Shown: positions 41,554 through 51,400 of the stretch, in pieces | Layout of the letters: the number at the start of each line of letters is the position of its first letter | Position numbering within the stretch: the first letter of the stretch is position 1 | Made by a program: the position numbers and the translations under genes | Notes under the pieces: generated by a model | The model's database searches: none | Told to the model about the DNA's origin: nothing | Seen by the model: only the letters and a program-made list of their open reading frames with translations | NCBI GenBank assembly: GCA_017462825.1 | Contig: JAFTQI010000028.1 | Span: 1 to 53,641, forward strand | Direction: 5' to 3' | DNA from: Clostridia bacterium | Lineage (GTDB): Bacteria; Bacillota_A; Clostridia; Christensenellales; Borkfalkiaceae | Length of the DNA stretch: 53,641 nt

Positions 41554-42094
41554 CAACACAAGAAAAGAAAGTCCTGCGAGCGCAGTATCCCAAAAAGCTC
41601 ACCCTTGACAACGTCCGTTGCATTCTGCATATCAGCAAACGAAAAGCGTCCTGGCTGCTCGCAAACGGCTATATCAAATGTAAAAACAACGGAAAGAAAA
41701 CTCGACAGTACTCCATCGACATCAAGGATTTATTTGAATACATAGACACAGCAGAAACCCTATGTCTGCCCTGCGGTATATTTTCAAGCCGACATGCTGT
41801 TGATCCTGCATTTCACTTGCCACCGCCCGAAGATTTTGCGCAATGGTTGGAAAACGAATGGTGTTCTGTGAACGACCTACTACGCTTAGACGAAGTGCCG
41901 TGATAACGGGCTACGCTTTATCCGCCGTTCAAAAATGGACTTACAAGAAGAAACTACAATGCTTATGGGCGCAAGCAAAACTTCTCACCACCAAAGAATG
42001 GCTTATCGAATTTTTCGTCAGTCACGGACACCATATTATCCGCAAATCCGACGTCCATATACGCTTATTGCAGAAATTTTACAATCAATTATAA
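41550..42094 (+). pseudogene. Frameshifted HTH protein of an integrative element
   Basis: The first frame (41550-41903) encodes 117 residues with an N-terminal HTH (LDNVRCILHISKRKASWLLA) and ends in TGA right after LLRLDEVP. A shift of -1 at CCG (41898-41900) continues as VITGYALSAVQKWTYKK then LLTTKEWLIEFFVSHGHHI to 42094. Together they make one plausible protein of about 181 residues with a second HTH/excisionase-like domain. No slippery heptamer is present, so a single-base loss is more likely than programmed frameshifting. Confidence 0.65.
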
Positions 42095-42137
42095 GCCAAA
42101 TAAGTGCAATGATTTTTCAATCAGCACTCGTATATGG

Positions 42138-42166
42138 TTGACAAATTTTTAAGTTTTAGGTATAAT
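42138..42166 (+). promoter_or_regulatory. Promoter of the AAA/DUF4143 gene
   Basis: Perfect TTGACA (42138-42143), 17 nt, TATAAT (42161-42166). Confidence 0.92.
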
Positions 42167-42218
42167 AATTGTAAGTAAATCGTTTTTACGACCAACTTTC
42201 GATTATAAGGAGTAAGTT

Positions 42219-43511
42219 ATGAATATAATTGCAAGAGACATATATGTACAAAAGTTAATTAACCGCAAAGAAAACGGGATGATAAAAGTGATTACAGGGA
42301 TTAGAAGATGCGGCAAAAGCTACCTCTTATTCCATTTGTATTATGATTACTTGATTTCTATCGGTGTTAAAAAAGAAAATATTATAGCCATTGCCTTAGA
42401 TGAAGAAGAAAACGATAAATATCGTGAGTCCAAAGAACTTTCTGCCTATATTCGCTCTAAAATTGTTAATGACAACGAGCAATATTATGTGTTTATCGAC
42501 GAAGTACAATACGCAATTAAAAAAGAGGAACTTAAAAGCGATAAACCGCTTCCTTTATATGGAGTATTAAACGGCTTACTTCGTATGCAAAATGTTGATG
42601 TTTACGTTACGGGTAGTAACTCAAAATTACTCTCTAAAGATGTTATGACTGAATTTCGTGGACGGGGTGATGAAGTTAGAGTTTATCCGCTTACTTTTAA
42701 GGAATACTACAATTATTTAGGCGGAGATAAATCCGAATGTTTTGAAGAATACTCTACTTTTGGTGGATTACCGCTTACTTTATACAAGAAAAACCCTGAA
42801 GATAAGGCTAAATACTTATCCGACCTTTTCAAAGAAGTCTACTTCAAAGACATTGAAGAACGTTATAATATTGATTTACCAGAAATTTTACAGTTGTTAA
42901 CCGATGACTTGTGTTCGACAATTGGCTCTCTTACCAATTCATCTAAATTAGCAAACGCCTTAAAGTCGGCGAAAAACGTTAAAGTGGATTCTCAAACGAT
43001 TGCTACCTATTTAGAATACTTGGAAGAATCGTTTTTATTTAATCAGGCAAAACGCTACGATGTCAAAGGTAAAAAATATTTCCTTTACCCCTCAAAATAT
43101 TATTGTACCGATATGGGATTACGCAATGCCCGTTTAAATTTTAGACAACAAGAAGAAACGCACGCAATGGAAAATATCATTTATAACGAATTAATTGCCC
43201 GTGGTTTTTCCGTTGACGTAGGTGTTGTTGATATCGTAAGTGTTGGAGAAGATGGAAAACGTCATCAAAAACAATGCGAAATAGATTTTGTCGTTAATAA
43301 AGGGATGAAAAAATACTATATTCAATCCGCATTAGCTCTAAACACGGAGGATAAGGAAAAAACTGAACTTCGCCCTTTCCTTGAAACAAAAGATTTCTTC
43401 AAGAAAATAATTGTAACAAAATCTCATATGAAGCCTTGGCTTGACGAAAACGGCATTTACCACGTAGGATTATACAATTTCTTGTTGGATGAAAGCATAT
43501 TGGAAAGTTAG
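42219..43511 (+). CDS. AAA_14 ATPase with DUF4143 domain
   Basis: A 430-residue protein. Residues about 20-40 carry the Walker A ITGIRRCGKSYLL. YYVFIDEVQYA is Walker B, DVYVTGSNSKLL the sensor region, and FRGRGDEVRVYPLTFKEY the family signature. The C-terminal half is the DUF4143 nuclease-like domain. Such proteins are common in accessory DNA and their role is uncertain. The gene is distinctly more AT-rich than its neighbours, has its own consensus promoter, TAAGGAG site and terminator, and so looks like an acquired unit. Confidence 0.9.
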   Translation: MNIIARDIYVQKLINRKENGMIKVITGIRRCGKSYLLFHLYYDYLISIGVKKENIIAIALDEEENDKYRESKELSAYIRSKIVNDNEQYYVFIDEVQYAIKKEELKSDKPLPLYGVLNGLLRMQNVDVYVTGSNSKLLSKDVMTEFRGRGDEVRVYPLTFKEYYNYLGGDKSECFEEYSTFGGLPLTLYKKNPEDKAKYLSDLFKEVYFKDIEERYNIDLPEILQLLTDDLCSTIGSLTNSSKLANALKSAKNVKVDSQTIATYLEYLEESFLFNQAKRYDVKGKKYFLYPSKYYCTDMGLRNARLNFRQQEETHAMENIIYNELIARGFSVDVGVVDIVSVGEDGKRHQKQCEIDFVVNKGMKKYYIQSALALNTEDKEKTELRPFLETKDFFKKIIVTKSHMKPWLDENGIYHVGLYNFLLDESILES

Positions 43512-43601
43512 TCGAATATACAAGCAAGAATCTAAATCACAGTACAAATATCCAGTAAAAGCATTCATTTATCGCAAAAATATCACAACAAATAGTAAAA
43601 T

Positions 43602-43643
43602 AAAAGCATCTGCAAGGTTCTCGCTTTGCAGATGCTTTTTTAT
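43602..43643 (+). terminator. Terminator of the AAA/DUF4143 gene
   Basis: A 14-bp stem AAAAGCATCTGCAA/TTGCAGATGCTTTT is followed by TTATT. Confidence 0.9.
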
Positions 43644-43946
43644 TGAAATTCTTATACCATGTCCTAAATGAACGGCTATATATAGAACTATACTATAATA
43701 ATTTTTAGCCTTTATGTTTGTTCTTTTTTATCATCGAAAACAACTACAACCGTATAATTTTCAACATTTACAACGGTTTCCGTTTTGCACCACAGACAAA
43801 AAAAAGGGAACTTATCCAGTTTTGTCTGTTCATATACTTTTACTTTTGTCTTTTTATTGCGCTTAGGGCAATACAGCCATTCACGCAATTAGTGGAATGG
43901 CTATACTGCTTGTACGTTAATCGCACTTTTAAACAAGTGTGCCAAA
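43642..43946. other. AT-rich intergenic stretch with one hairpin
   Basis: An AGCCATT...AATGGCT stem at 43875-43902 could mark the end of the GH38 transcript, but it lacks a U-run. An 81-codon plus-strand frame here has no ribosome binding site or recognisable family and is not called. No other feature is supported. Confidence 0.4.
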
Positions 43947-46334
43947 TTATAAATTTAACATAGATTCCTGTTCTTTCAATATTCCACTTTCGTAGAGCAA
44001 CGTCTTAACTTCGTACTTACCAAACGAAAGATTTAACGATTGATCAAAAATAGTACAATCACAATCCGCTTCACGCTTAAAATTATTAACAAGACGCACC
44101 ATGTACGTATCCATCGCTACTTTTCGGAAAGCGGAAAGAGTAATATTTTCATTGGAAAGGGTTATTACGCCCGTTTCTTTTTTCTCCCCTTCTCCGTGAG
44201 GATAGAAATTCAATGCGTAAGGCTTTTGTGTAAATGCCGTCGATTTTTTCTCCAACTCTTCTTCTTTACATACTTCCAATCGGAAGGTATATTCGTGTCT
44301 TCCAAGGTCAATATAATGATTAAATCTAGTCTCGTCAATAATCGGTAAATCAGCAACAGGATGCGCGCAATATACCGAACCGTTCAAAAGGGTAATATAC
44401 AAATTACCGTTTTCAATAGAACATCCATACGTGCCGTCTTTAAAGACCGCCAACACGTTACCGTCTTTCTCCACGCCGACAAAGCGTTGCGAACATTCTT
44501 CCGTTTCCTGCCCATATTCTTGCGTACCGAACGCTGTTTGGCCGATAAAACGACCGATTTCCTTTAAGGGGAGTTCCAGCTTCAAGCCTTTCCCCGCATC
44601 GTTCCAGTACACGTTTACCGTTACGTCGATATAATTGAAATCTTTGTACAAGGTGTACGCTACACGAACATCAGATTTTCCTGTGTTGTAAATGCTTTCT
44701 ACCGTCGTCAACAAATCGCCCCTTTCTATAACGCGTAAAGAGGTTTTTACTTCGGCTCTTCGGTAATTCGAGCCGAGCTGTTTCATATGCCAGCCCCAAG
44801 GATCGGCGTTATCGTCAAAGACAATGGGCACAAACGCGTTACCGCTAAAATATTCATTACCCCCTACCATGTACGAGTTTAAGCTACCGTTTTCTTCGTC
44901 AAAACCTATTTTTATATTATTTGCATTGATGAACTCCGCCACGAAGGTTTTATCCAAATACTTTCTTTTACCCCTACGAATTTCAACGTCAAATCTCGTC
45001 AAAGACAAAGGATTCAGCTCCGCCTTTATTGCAAGGCGTTTACTTCTGTCCATATTGATACAAGAGGATTCCTTGATAACTTGGAAAGGGACTTCCTCGC
45101 CGTCCTTTTTTACCGTAAATTCATATCCTTCCGTTTCGGATGCAATACCTTCTAAAAGGAAAAATTCCCCATTGAAAATCTGTTCTTCTTTATAAGGATG
45201 AGGGTTATACACAAAAATAGGATAATCGCCTGGTTTCGCTTTTTCATAGCTTGAACAAAGCCCCATAAACGCTTTCGCAAATTGTTTATCAAGCAGTTCT
45301 AAGGAATGCTCCGCTTTTTGCAAACTGCTCTTCTCCCCTTCAATAATACACGTACCCGATAAAACGTCGTGGAACTGTATCGCCGCCATATTCTTTTGTG
45401 CCTCAGCAAACGCGGCGAGGTCGTATTGATAAACACCTTCCTTGTCCGCATAAGCACAAATTTTTTCCGTTCTTAAAAGCTTGTTTTCAAGCTCAGCATA
45501 CTTTTTCTTTAAACGCGCAATCGAGGAATAGCATTTGATAAAACAAGGTTGCAAAGCCGAGTTAAATTCAACATCAGGCGTCACTTTCCCGAAAAAGGCT
45601 TCAGGGGTACTATGGAATACCGAAACACCGTTTCTCTGTTGTTCTTCCACAAAACCTTTGATATCCGTTAGATCCTTTCTAGACGCGCCGCCACCATGAT
45701 TACCTACGCCCCACAACGCAAACGCAATTTCTTCCTTTTCCCAAGGTTGCATTTTACGTTTGATTGCATTTACCGCGTTACCAAGTTCCGAACAGTATAT
45801 CGTTGCGTCTTGGAAACGCGCCGCTTTTACTTTGCTTCCGTCAAACCCAACCCAATCGAATACCATTTTGGGAAGATCGAAAATCCAATCCATCGGTCGA
45901 CAGAAAATATATCCTTCGTAGCCGCATTTATTCAAAATTTGCACCAGCCCCTGCGTATGCCCGAAGGAGTCAAAATTTACAGCAACTGTCGGTCTTACGC
46001 CAAATTTTTCCTTAAAATAGGTCAATCCGCTCTCGATTTGACGCACAAAGCCTTCGCCGCTTGGAATGTTACAATCAGGCTGAACGTACCAGCCTCCCAT
46101 TATGTGCCATTTACCTGCCTTTACAAGCTCCTGAATGCGCTTAAAAAGCTTCGGATCATATTCTTCGATATATTCGTACAAAAGCGCTTCATTGTGGCAA
46201 AAAATATAATCGTATTCGTCCGCGAGCTCGCAAGCGGAATAAAACGTCGCTAATGCTGCCGTTGCACCCTCATTCCAATCCCATTGCCAAACGGGATCCA
46301 AATGCGCATTACATATCAAATGCAATTCTTTCAT
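43947..46334 (-). CDS. GH38-family alpha-mannosidase
   Basis: A 795-residue glycoside hydrolase. The Zn-binding AHLDPVW holds H11 and D13; FDSFGH holds the nucleophile D122; GNHGGG (H213) gives another metal ligand. A central helical domain and long beta-rich C-terminal domains complete the GH38 layout. There is no signal peptide, so it acts inside the cell on imported mannosides. It begins 14 bp after the GH127 gene (AAGGAGAAAG site) and is probably the last gene of the glycan-degradation transcript. Confidence 0.93.
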   Translation of the reverse strand: MKELHLICNAHLDPVWQWDWNEGATAALATFYSACELADEYDYIFCHNEALLYEYIEEYDPKLFKRIQELVKAGKWHIMGGWYVQPDCNIPSGEGFVRQIESGLTYFKEKFGVRPTVAVNFDSFGHTQGLVQILNKCGYEGYIFCRPMDWIFDLPKMVFDWVGFDGSKVKAARFQDATIYCSELGNAVNAIKRKMQPWEKEEIAFALWGVGNHGGGASRKDLTDIKGFVEEQQRNGVSVFHSTPEAFFGKVTPDVEFNSALQPCFIKCYSSIARLKKKYAELENKLLRTEKICAYADKEGVYQYDLAAFAEAQKNMAAIQFHDVLSGTCIIEGEKSSLQKAEHSLELLDKQFAKAFMGLCSSYEKAKPGDYPIFVYNPHPYKEEQIFNGEFFLLEGIASETEGYEFTVKKDGEEVPFQVIKESSCINMDRSKRLAIKAELNPLSLTRFDVEIRRGKRKYLDKTFVAEFINANNIKIGFDEENGSLNSYMVGGNEYFSGNAFVPIVFDDNADPWGWHMKQLGSNYRRAEVKTSLRVIERGDLLTTVESIYNTGKSDVRVAYTLYKDFNYIDVTVNVYWNDAGKGLKLELPLKEIGRFIGQTAFGTQEYGQETEECSQRFVGVEKDGNVLAVFKDGTYGCSIENGNLYITLLNGSVYCAHPVADLPIIDETRFNHYIDLGRHEYTFRLEVCKEEELEKKSTAFTQKPYALNFYPHGEGEKKETGVITLSNENITLSAFRKVAMDTYMVRLVNNFKREADCDCTIFDQSLNLSFGKYEVKTLLYESGILKEQESMLNL

Positions 46335-46348
46335 AATTCTTTCTCCTT

Positions 46349-48154
46349 TTATTTATGCTTAAACCAAACGGAAATACGTGCATTTTCTTCCAGCCATTTC
46401 TTCCCGCATGAAGCATAATCTGTAAGCAATACGGTCCCCACGTCCGTATTCAATAGGAAACGAATCTCCTCGCCTTGTTCGGGTTTCACTTTTTGCGCAA
46501 TAGGTTTCCTATCTTCCATGCTCGGCACAAATGCGCCCGTAATATCAGCATTTTCTTTTTGTTCGTCCCTTGCTAATACTACGTTCCCATAGATAAATGC
46601 CGATTTGCCGTTTAAGTCAACTTTTCGCAATTCTGGATGAAACGCAAGGTATATCACATCGCCGTTTTTCCATTCTCTTTCAAGTTTACAATATCCTTGC
46701 TCCGTTTTGTATATCGTATTGTTGACTTGTACTTGGGGTTGCTTGCTCCATAAAGGAATACGTACATCGAGCGAAAATTTTTCAGGAATGCTCGTCGAAA
46801 GTTTGATAATAACCTCGCCTTGCCCAATGTAATCCCCATTTATATGAAATTCCACTTTATTTCCCATAGGCGTTATATAGTCGACAACGCCTTTATGATA
46901 ATCGTTGAAAACTACTCCGTCTCTTGTCTGCATAACGCCAATCAAAGGAAATAATCCTGTGCCCGCCGCACCGATACACGCGCAACAACCATAATAGCCG
47001 CCCTCGGCAAACTTTTTATATCCACCGATACCAATACCGCGCGGTTGATTTACCAATGGGCTATAACTGTCAAAAGGCACTCCTTCTACCAGTTCTTGCT
47101 CCTCTGCACAGTACTGTTTGTTCCCATAAATATTGATACTGCCGTATAAGGCATTATAAGCGGAACGCTCTATTTCGTTGGCATACTTTTCTTCACCCGT
47201 CAAACGTAACAAACGTTCTTGTAAGCGCATCCAAGTTACCGTAACACAAGTCTCTTGCATAATCGCTTTATCCGCTGTTCCCTCCGTCTGTTTTTGCGCA
47301 GAATTATCAAACAACTCATGCGTACAACCAGCACAACCGATTATGGTAATATCGCTCTTTCTAACAGCGTCAACAAACTTTTCTACAATATGCAAATATC
47401 TTTCATCGCCAGTCACTTCATAATAAGCAAGCGCGCCCTCAAAATAGGACATCGTTTCATAGGCTTTTACTTCGGGATATTGATAAGGCATCAACGAACC
47501 TTCTTCCGCAAGCTCTAAAAGATTCCCGCCTTTGCAACCTCCCATATCCAAAATATATTTTGCAAAGGTTAAATATTTGTCCTTCCGAGTCAAACGGTAC
47601 AATTCCACAATCGGCTCTAAAATAGAACTCGAATTCAATCCACCGTACCAATGAGAAGTGTCCAAAATAGAAATTTTGCCTTGCCCTATTTTTTGAATTA
47701 AATAATCCACGTGGCGCTGTAAAGCGTTTAGAATTTCCGTTTTGAAGCTTTCATCTTTACAAATTTCGTAAAAATACAAACAGCCTACCAGAACATATTT
47801 CCGCGTCCACATATCCCAGCCGTTGAACTCCGCCTCTTTCGTATAGGTGGTAATACGGCCTTCTTCGTCTTGCGTTTGAAGCAAATCATACACCGTTTGA
47901 CATAAAACATCATACAATTCTTCATCGGGGAGATAACGATAGGTAAGACAAGCCCCCCGCATCATTTTACCGAAATATTCTCCACGCCAGCCGTTATCCA
48001 CGATATCCGCTTTTTCATAAAAGACGTTGACAAATTTCCTCCAAAGAGTCTTATCTTTCAACTGTTTTTGTAAAATAAATAACGCATTTTCGTGTGCGAT
48101 ATCTTTATATTTCGCCGCCCCGTTCGGTAAATACTCATACAATTTTTTAATCAT
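46349..48154 (-). CDS. GH127-type glycoside hydrolase (beta-L-arabinofuranosidase family, DUF1680)
   Basis: 601 residues with an (alpha/alpha)6-barrel pattern. The GH127 catalytic set is recognisable: glutamate and cysteine of QETCVTV (E301, C303) and the CC pair in GGYYGCCACIG (C390, C391), which bind zinc and supply the cysteine nucleophile in characterised members. HypBA1-type enzymes release beta-L-arabinofuranose; related families differ, so the substrate is tentative. No signal peptide. ATG 48154 follows CGGAG by 6 nt; an upstream in-frame extension runs through a hairpin and is rejected. Confidence 0.88.
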   Translation of the reverse strand: MIKKLYEYLPNGAAKYKDIAHENALFILQKQLKDKTLWRKFVNVFYEKADIVDNGWRGEYFGKMMRGACLTYRYLPDEELYDVLCQTVYDLLQTQDEEGRITTYTKEAEFNGWDMWTRKYVLVGCLYFYEICKDESFKTEILNALQRHVDYLIQKIGQGKISILDTSHWYGGLNSSSILEPIVELYRLTRKDKYLTFAKYILDMGGCKGGNLLELAEEGSLMPYQYPEVKAYETMSYFEGALAYYEVTGDERYLHIVEKFVDAVRKSDITIIGCAGCTHELFDNSAQKQTEGTADKAIMQETCVTVTWMRLQERLLRLTGEEKYANEIERSAYNALYGSINIYGNKQYCAEEQELVEGVPFDSYSPLVNQPRGIGIGGYKKFAEGGYYGCCACIGAAGTGLFPLIGVMQTRDGVVFNDYHKGVVDYITPMGNKVEFHINGDYIGQGEVIIKLSTSIPEKFSLDVRIPLWSKQPQVQVNNTIYKTEQGYCKLEREWKNGDVIYLAFHPELRKVDLNGKSAFIYGNVVLARDEQKENADITGAFVPSMEDRKPIAQKVKPEQGEEIRFLLNTDVGTVLLTDYASCGKKWLEENARISVWFKHK

Positions 48155-48171
48155 ATTTTTCTCCGCTCTAA

Positions 48172-48215
48172 TAGGATTTATGAGGCTCTTTCCATAAAAG
48201 AACCTCATAGTCCTA
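48172..48215. other. Long hairpin before the GH127 gene
   Basis: Arms 48172-48191 and 48197-48215 pair with three small interruptions around a 5-nt loop. No U-run follows; it may set a processing or stability boundary in the mRNA. Confidence 0.5.
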
Positions 48216-48255
48216 TCCTATAAATCAAAATTTCTCTTCTTTGATGAAGAAACTA

Positions 48256-48375
48256 TTACCCAAATATTTCAGGGAAATCAGGGAGATCCTCCACGTTATC
48301 GTTTTGAGAGGTTCTGACAATATCATCATAGAAGAATATAATTTCTAATTCAACATTTTCATAGTTTTTAATCAT
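48256..48375 (-). CDS. Small 39-aa acidic peptide (KYEKP-type leader-like)
   Basis: ATG 48375 lies 8 nt after AAAGGAG. The frame encodes 39 residues starting MIKNYENVELEIIFFYDD, with VRTSQND in the middle and DLPDFPEIFG at the end. It is net acidic with no membrane segment. It resembles the short clostridial peptides that begin KxYExPELEVxxF and contain a DIxxTS motif, often found near secreted proteins. Its function is unknown; a peptide precursor is one idea. It sits between the giant secreted protein and GH127. Confidence 0.65.
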   Translation of the reverse strand: MIKNYENVELEIIFFYDDIVRTSQNDNVEDLPDFPEIFG

Positions 48376-48401
48376 AATCATTTCTCCTTTCGGAATATTT
48401 C

Positions 48402-48443
48402 ACGTACGCAAAGGGCTACGTTACGCATTCCCTTTGCGCACGT
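48402..48443 (-). terminator. Hairpin after the giant secreted protein gene
   Basis: A 14-bp stem (48402-48415 with 48430-48443, one mismatch) just beyond the stop. No U-run on the minus strand, so it may attenuate rather than fully end transcription into the peptide gene. Confidence 0.5.
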
Positions 48444-48453
48444 TCTATATTCG

Positions 48454-51400
48454 TTATCTAACCTCCACAATCGTTGCGCCCATATCTACGGTAACGTATA
48501 CCTTACCGTTTTCTACGGTGCAATCCGTTTTCTTAATACCGTTCACATAAACCGATTGACCTTCCGCATAATCCAACGCAAGCGTAAGAGTTAAGCCGTC
48601 AGTTTCCCCTCTTACGTTACTGAGTTGAATTGCATTTTTGTAAATGGTCAAGTCGTATTTCACGAAGTTGAACGCAAGGTTTTCCATGCTCCAATACGTA
48701 AGCTCCGTAGGAAGTTCGGGCGCAACCGTAAGCGTATCGCCGTTTGCTTCAATACCGAAGAAACCGTATGCAACTGCCGAAACAGGCAAGAAGGATTCAA
48801 GGAATTCGCGGTCAAGCCCAACAGGACCCGCCGTACCCATACCTTGACATTGAATCCCCTTATTATCGTAATAATAACGATAGAAATCGTAAGGATCGTT
48901 GCCGTTCGCTACGTAATAATCGTAAATCTCTTTATACCATTCTTGAATCGCCGTCAATCTCGCAAACGCGTTGTCTGCACCAAGCGTATCGATTCGAGCC
49001 ATCAAGTCGTAGAAAGACGTGTACATAATTGCACCGCCATACTGGCAGTTATCGCCAAAATCCCAATCGCCCTTCATAGCGGCGTATTCACCGTTGAGCA
49101 TATCCGTACCCTCAACCGTATTTGATCTAGGCGCAAACACGTAATCGTAAAGCGAAGCTTCCGATTCAAGCCAAGTCATAATTGCCGCAGCTTGTTCGTC
49201 CGTAGCAATGCCGTAATAGATTGCTTCCAAGTTCCAAGCTACATAGCCGTAATCATACCATTTGCCTTCACCGCTTGCATAACCAGCAACAAATCTATCG
49301 TTCGTTGCATTCCAGAAACCAGTATGATTCGTATCTTCCGTCGTTTGACGAAGATTCGTCAAAACGGTATTAGCAACCGAGTTCAAATCAAAGCTGTATG
49401 CACTCGTACCCGTCGTACGGTTTCTAGTAGCAGTCTTAACCGTCGCCAAGGAAGCGTCAACCGTAATACCGTTTTCCGTCAAAATGCTTTCCAAATACGC
49501 AAGATCCCTTGCCGCCTTATAGAAGTACATATTCGACTGGAAGTCGTATTCAGGCATATACATAATGTCCCAATACCCTTGCGAGATAGAGCTTGCGATT
49601 GATTTATCCGTCGCTTTACCAAGCCAATTCAAAGACTCTTTCGTGCCGCCGTGCCCAACAAGATAGGATTCCTTCTTCAAGCCGCGCGTAGAATCGTACA
49701 TCTGCATCAAGAAGTTCATCGCCTTTCTTGCGCGAGTGATATTTTCAGCCAAGTAATCCAAATCGCCCGTGAAATCATAATCCTGACGAAGGGACGAAAT
49801 CAAGATCGAGTTGTTGTTGCTCATTCTAGTATCGAGCGTAGGACGAACGTAGTTCAAAGCAACGTTGCCCGAAAGCGTCTTGCCTGACTTCAATGCGATT
49901 TCAATCTTGAGCTGCTTCATATACGTCGAGGTGCTTTCGCCCCAAGCCGATTCCGCATACATAGGAAGATAAAGAACGTGATTGTATTCTCCCGTACAGT
50001 TGCCCAAGTCATAGTTCATAAACGCCTTGTCTTTTACGGATAATTTCTTATCTTCGCTGAACGCCGTAGAACTGCTTGTTGAGTACCAAACATAAATATC
50101 CTCTATGTTGGTAGCGTCATCGATGCGCACTTCAAATTCGAGAAGCGGTGCATAGAAGGTATAAATTTTCTTACCCGTTATACTACTAAACGATTTCGAC
50201 GTGAACGTAACATTGCTCGATTGATTGGAAAGGTTCTTACCGTACAAACCGTTTGAAGCGCTTGCGCTGATATTGCTCGACCAACCATCGACGCTGCTGC
50301 TGTTGAATTCCCAATGCGCGGTGTTTACCGTATCATTGTTGGGGAAAGGCCAGCCCATCTTTTGTTCGCCCGTTTTAACTTCAGTATACGGATCGCGCAC
50401 CCTATCATTGCTCGACCAAACGTAGCCGTAATCGTCCAAGGGGACTTCCGAAAGGAATTTTCTCAAGCCTGCAATTCTGTCCGAATTGGTGTCTTGTTCG
50501 TTCGTATAACCTTCAAAGCTGTTATACCAATAATACGCCATAGACATCCATTCGTGCGAATAGAATTCTTCGCTGTTAACACCAGCCGTGACAGAGTTTA
50601 CACTTTGATTCACGCCGTCTTCTATCACGCCGGAATGACGCTTAAAGAAATCGTTTAAGAAGAAATCCAAATCCTCGTTCGAGCTCTCGAAATACAATCC
50701 CTCTTCACTAGATTTATCATAGGTTTCGTTGGCCGCACTAATCGTAAAGGTGAATCCGCCTTCAATCACTTCGAAACCGCTCAAATTGTAAATGAAATTA
50801 CCAATTTTAACGTTTGTTTTATTATCTTTTACCAAACGCTTACCATTGACGATCGCAGACGCAACGTCCCCCGAAAGCTGAACAGTTACTTTTGCCGTTT
50901 CGGAATCAACCGCAATATTCGTCACTTCGTAGTTACCCAATGCAGCGTCCGTACGTGCAAACAAATAATCTGCTTCGCTCCAAGTGATATCCGCAACCTT
51001 ATTCACGTAGTCTTGAATCACTTGATAAGACGAGTACTCGCTATACGCCATCGTTGCTACTTCGTAAATACTTCTTGCATTCGCTTCTTCGTTATATGCC
51101 GTATATACGTAGCCTGCGCCCGTCGTATACTGAATCTTCAAATACCCTCTTGCGGAAAGTCTTCTCGAATACTGTGCTTCACTAATATTAACAAATGCCG
51201 CAGCATACGTCCACGTAGGATCCGTTTCACCGTTTACTTTCCAAGTCTCCGTTGCCTTGTCGATATAATAGCCTTCGTCAAAAGCACTATGCTTAAACTC
51301 TACGCCCGTTTCAAGATAATCGGTGGGCACAAGGAAGGTACCGATCCCTATAATCACGTTCTTTTCAATGCCATACTTATAGCCACCTGCATCAATATCC

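Noticed and set aside
41892..41903. Programmed -1 frameshift in the HTH gene
   Set aside because: No slippery heptamer or downstream pseudoknot visible; a mutation is simpler.
43718..43963. 81-codon plus-strand ORF after the AAA/DUF4143 gene
   Set aside because: No Shine-Dalgarno, very AT-rich, no recognisable domain, and it overlaps the GH38 end.
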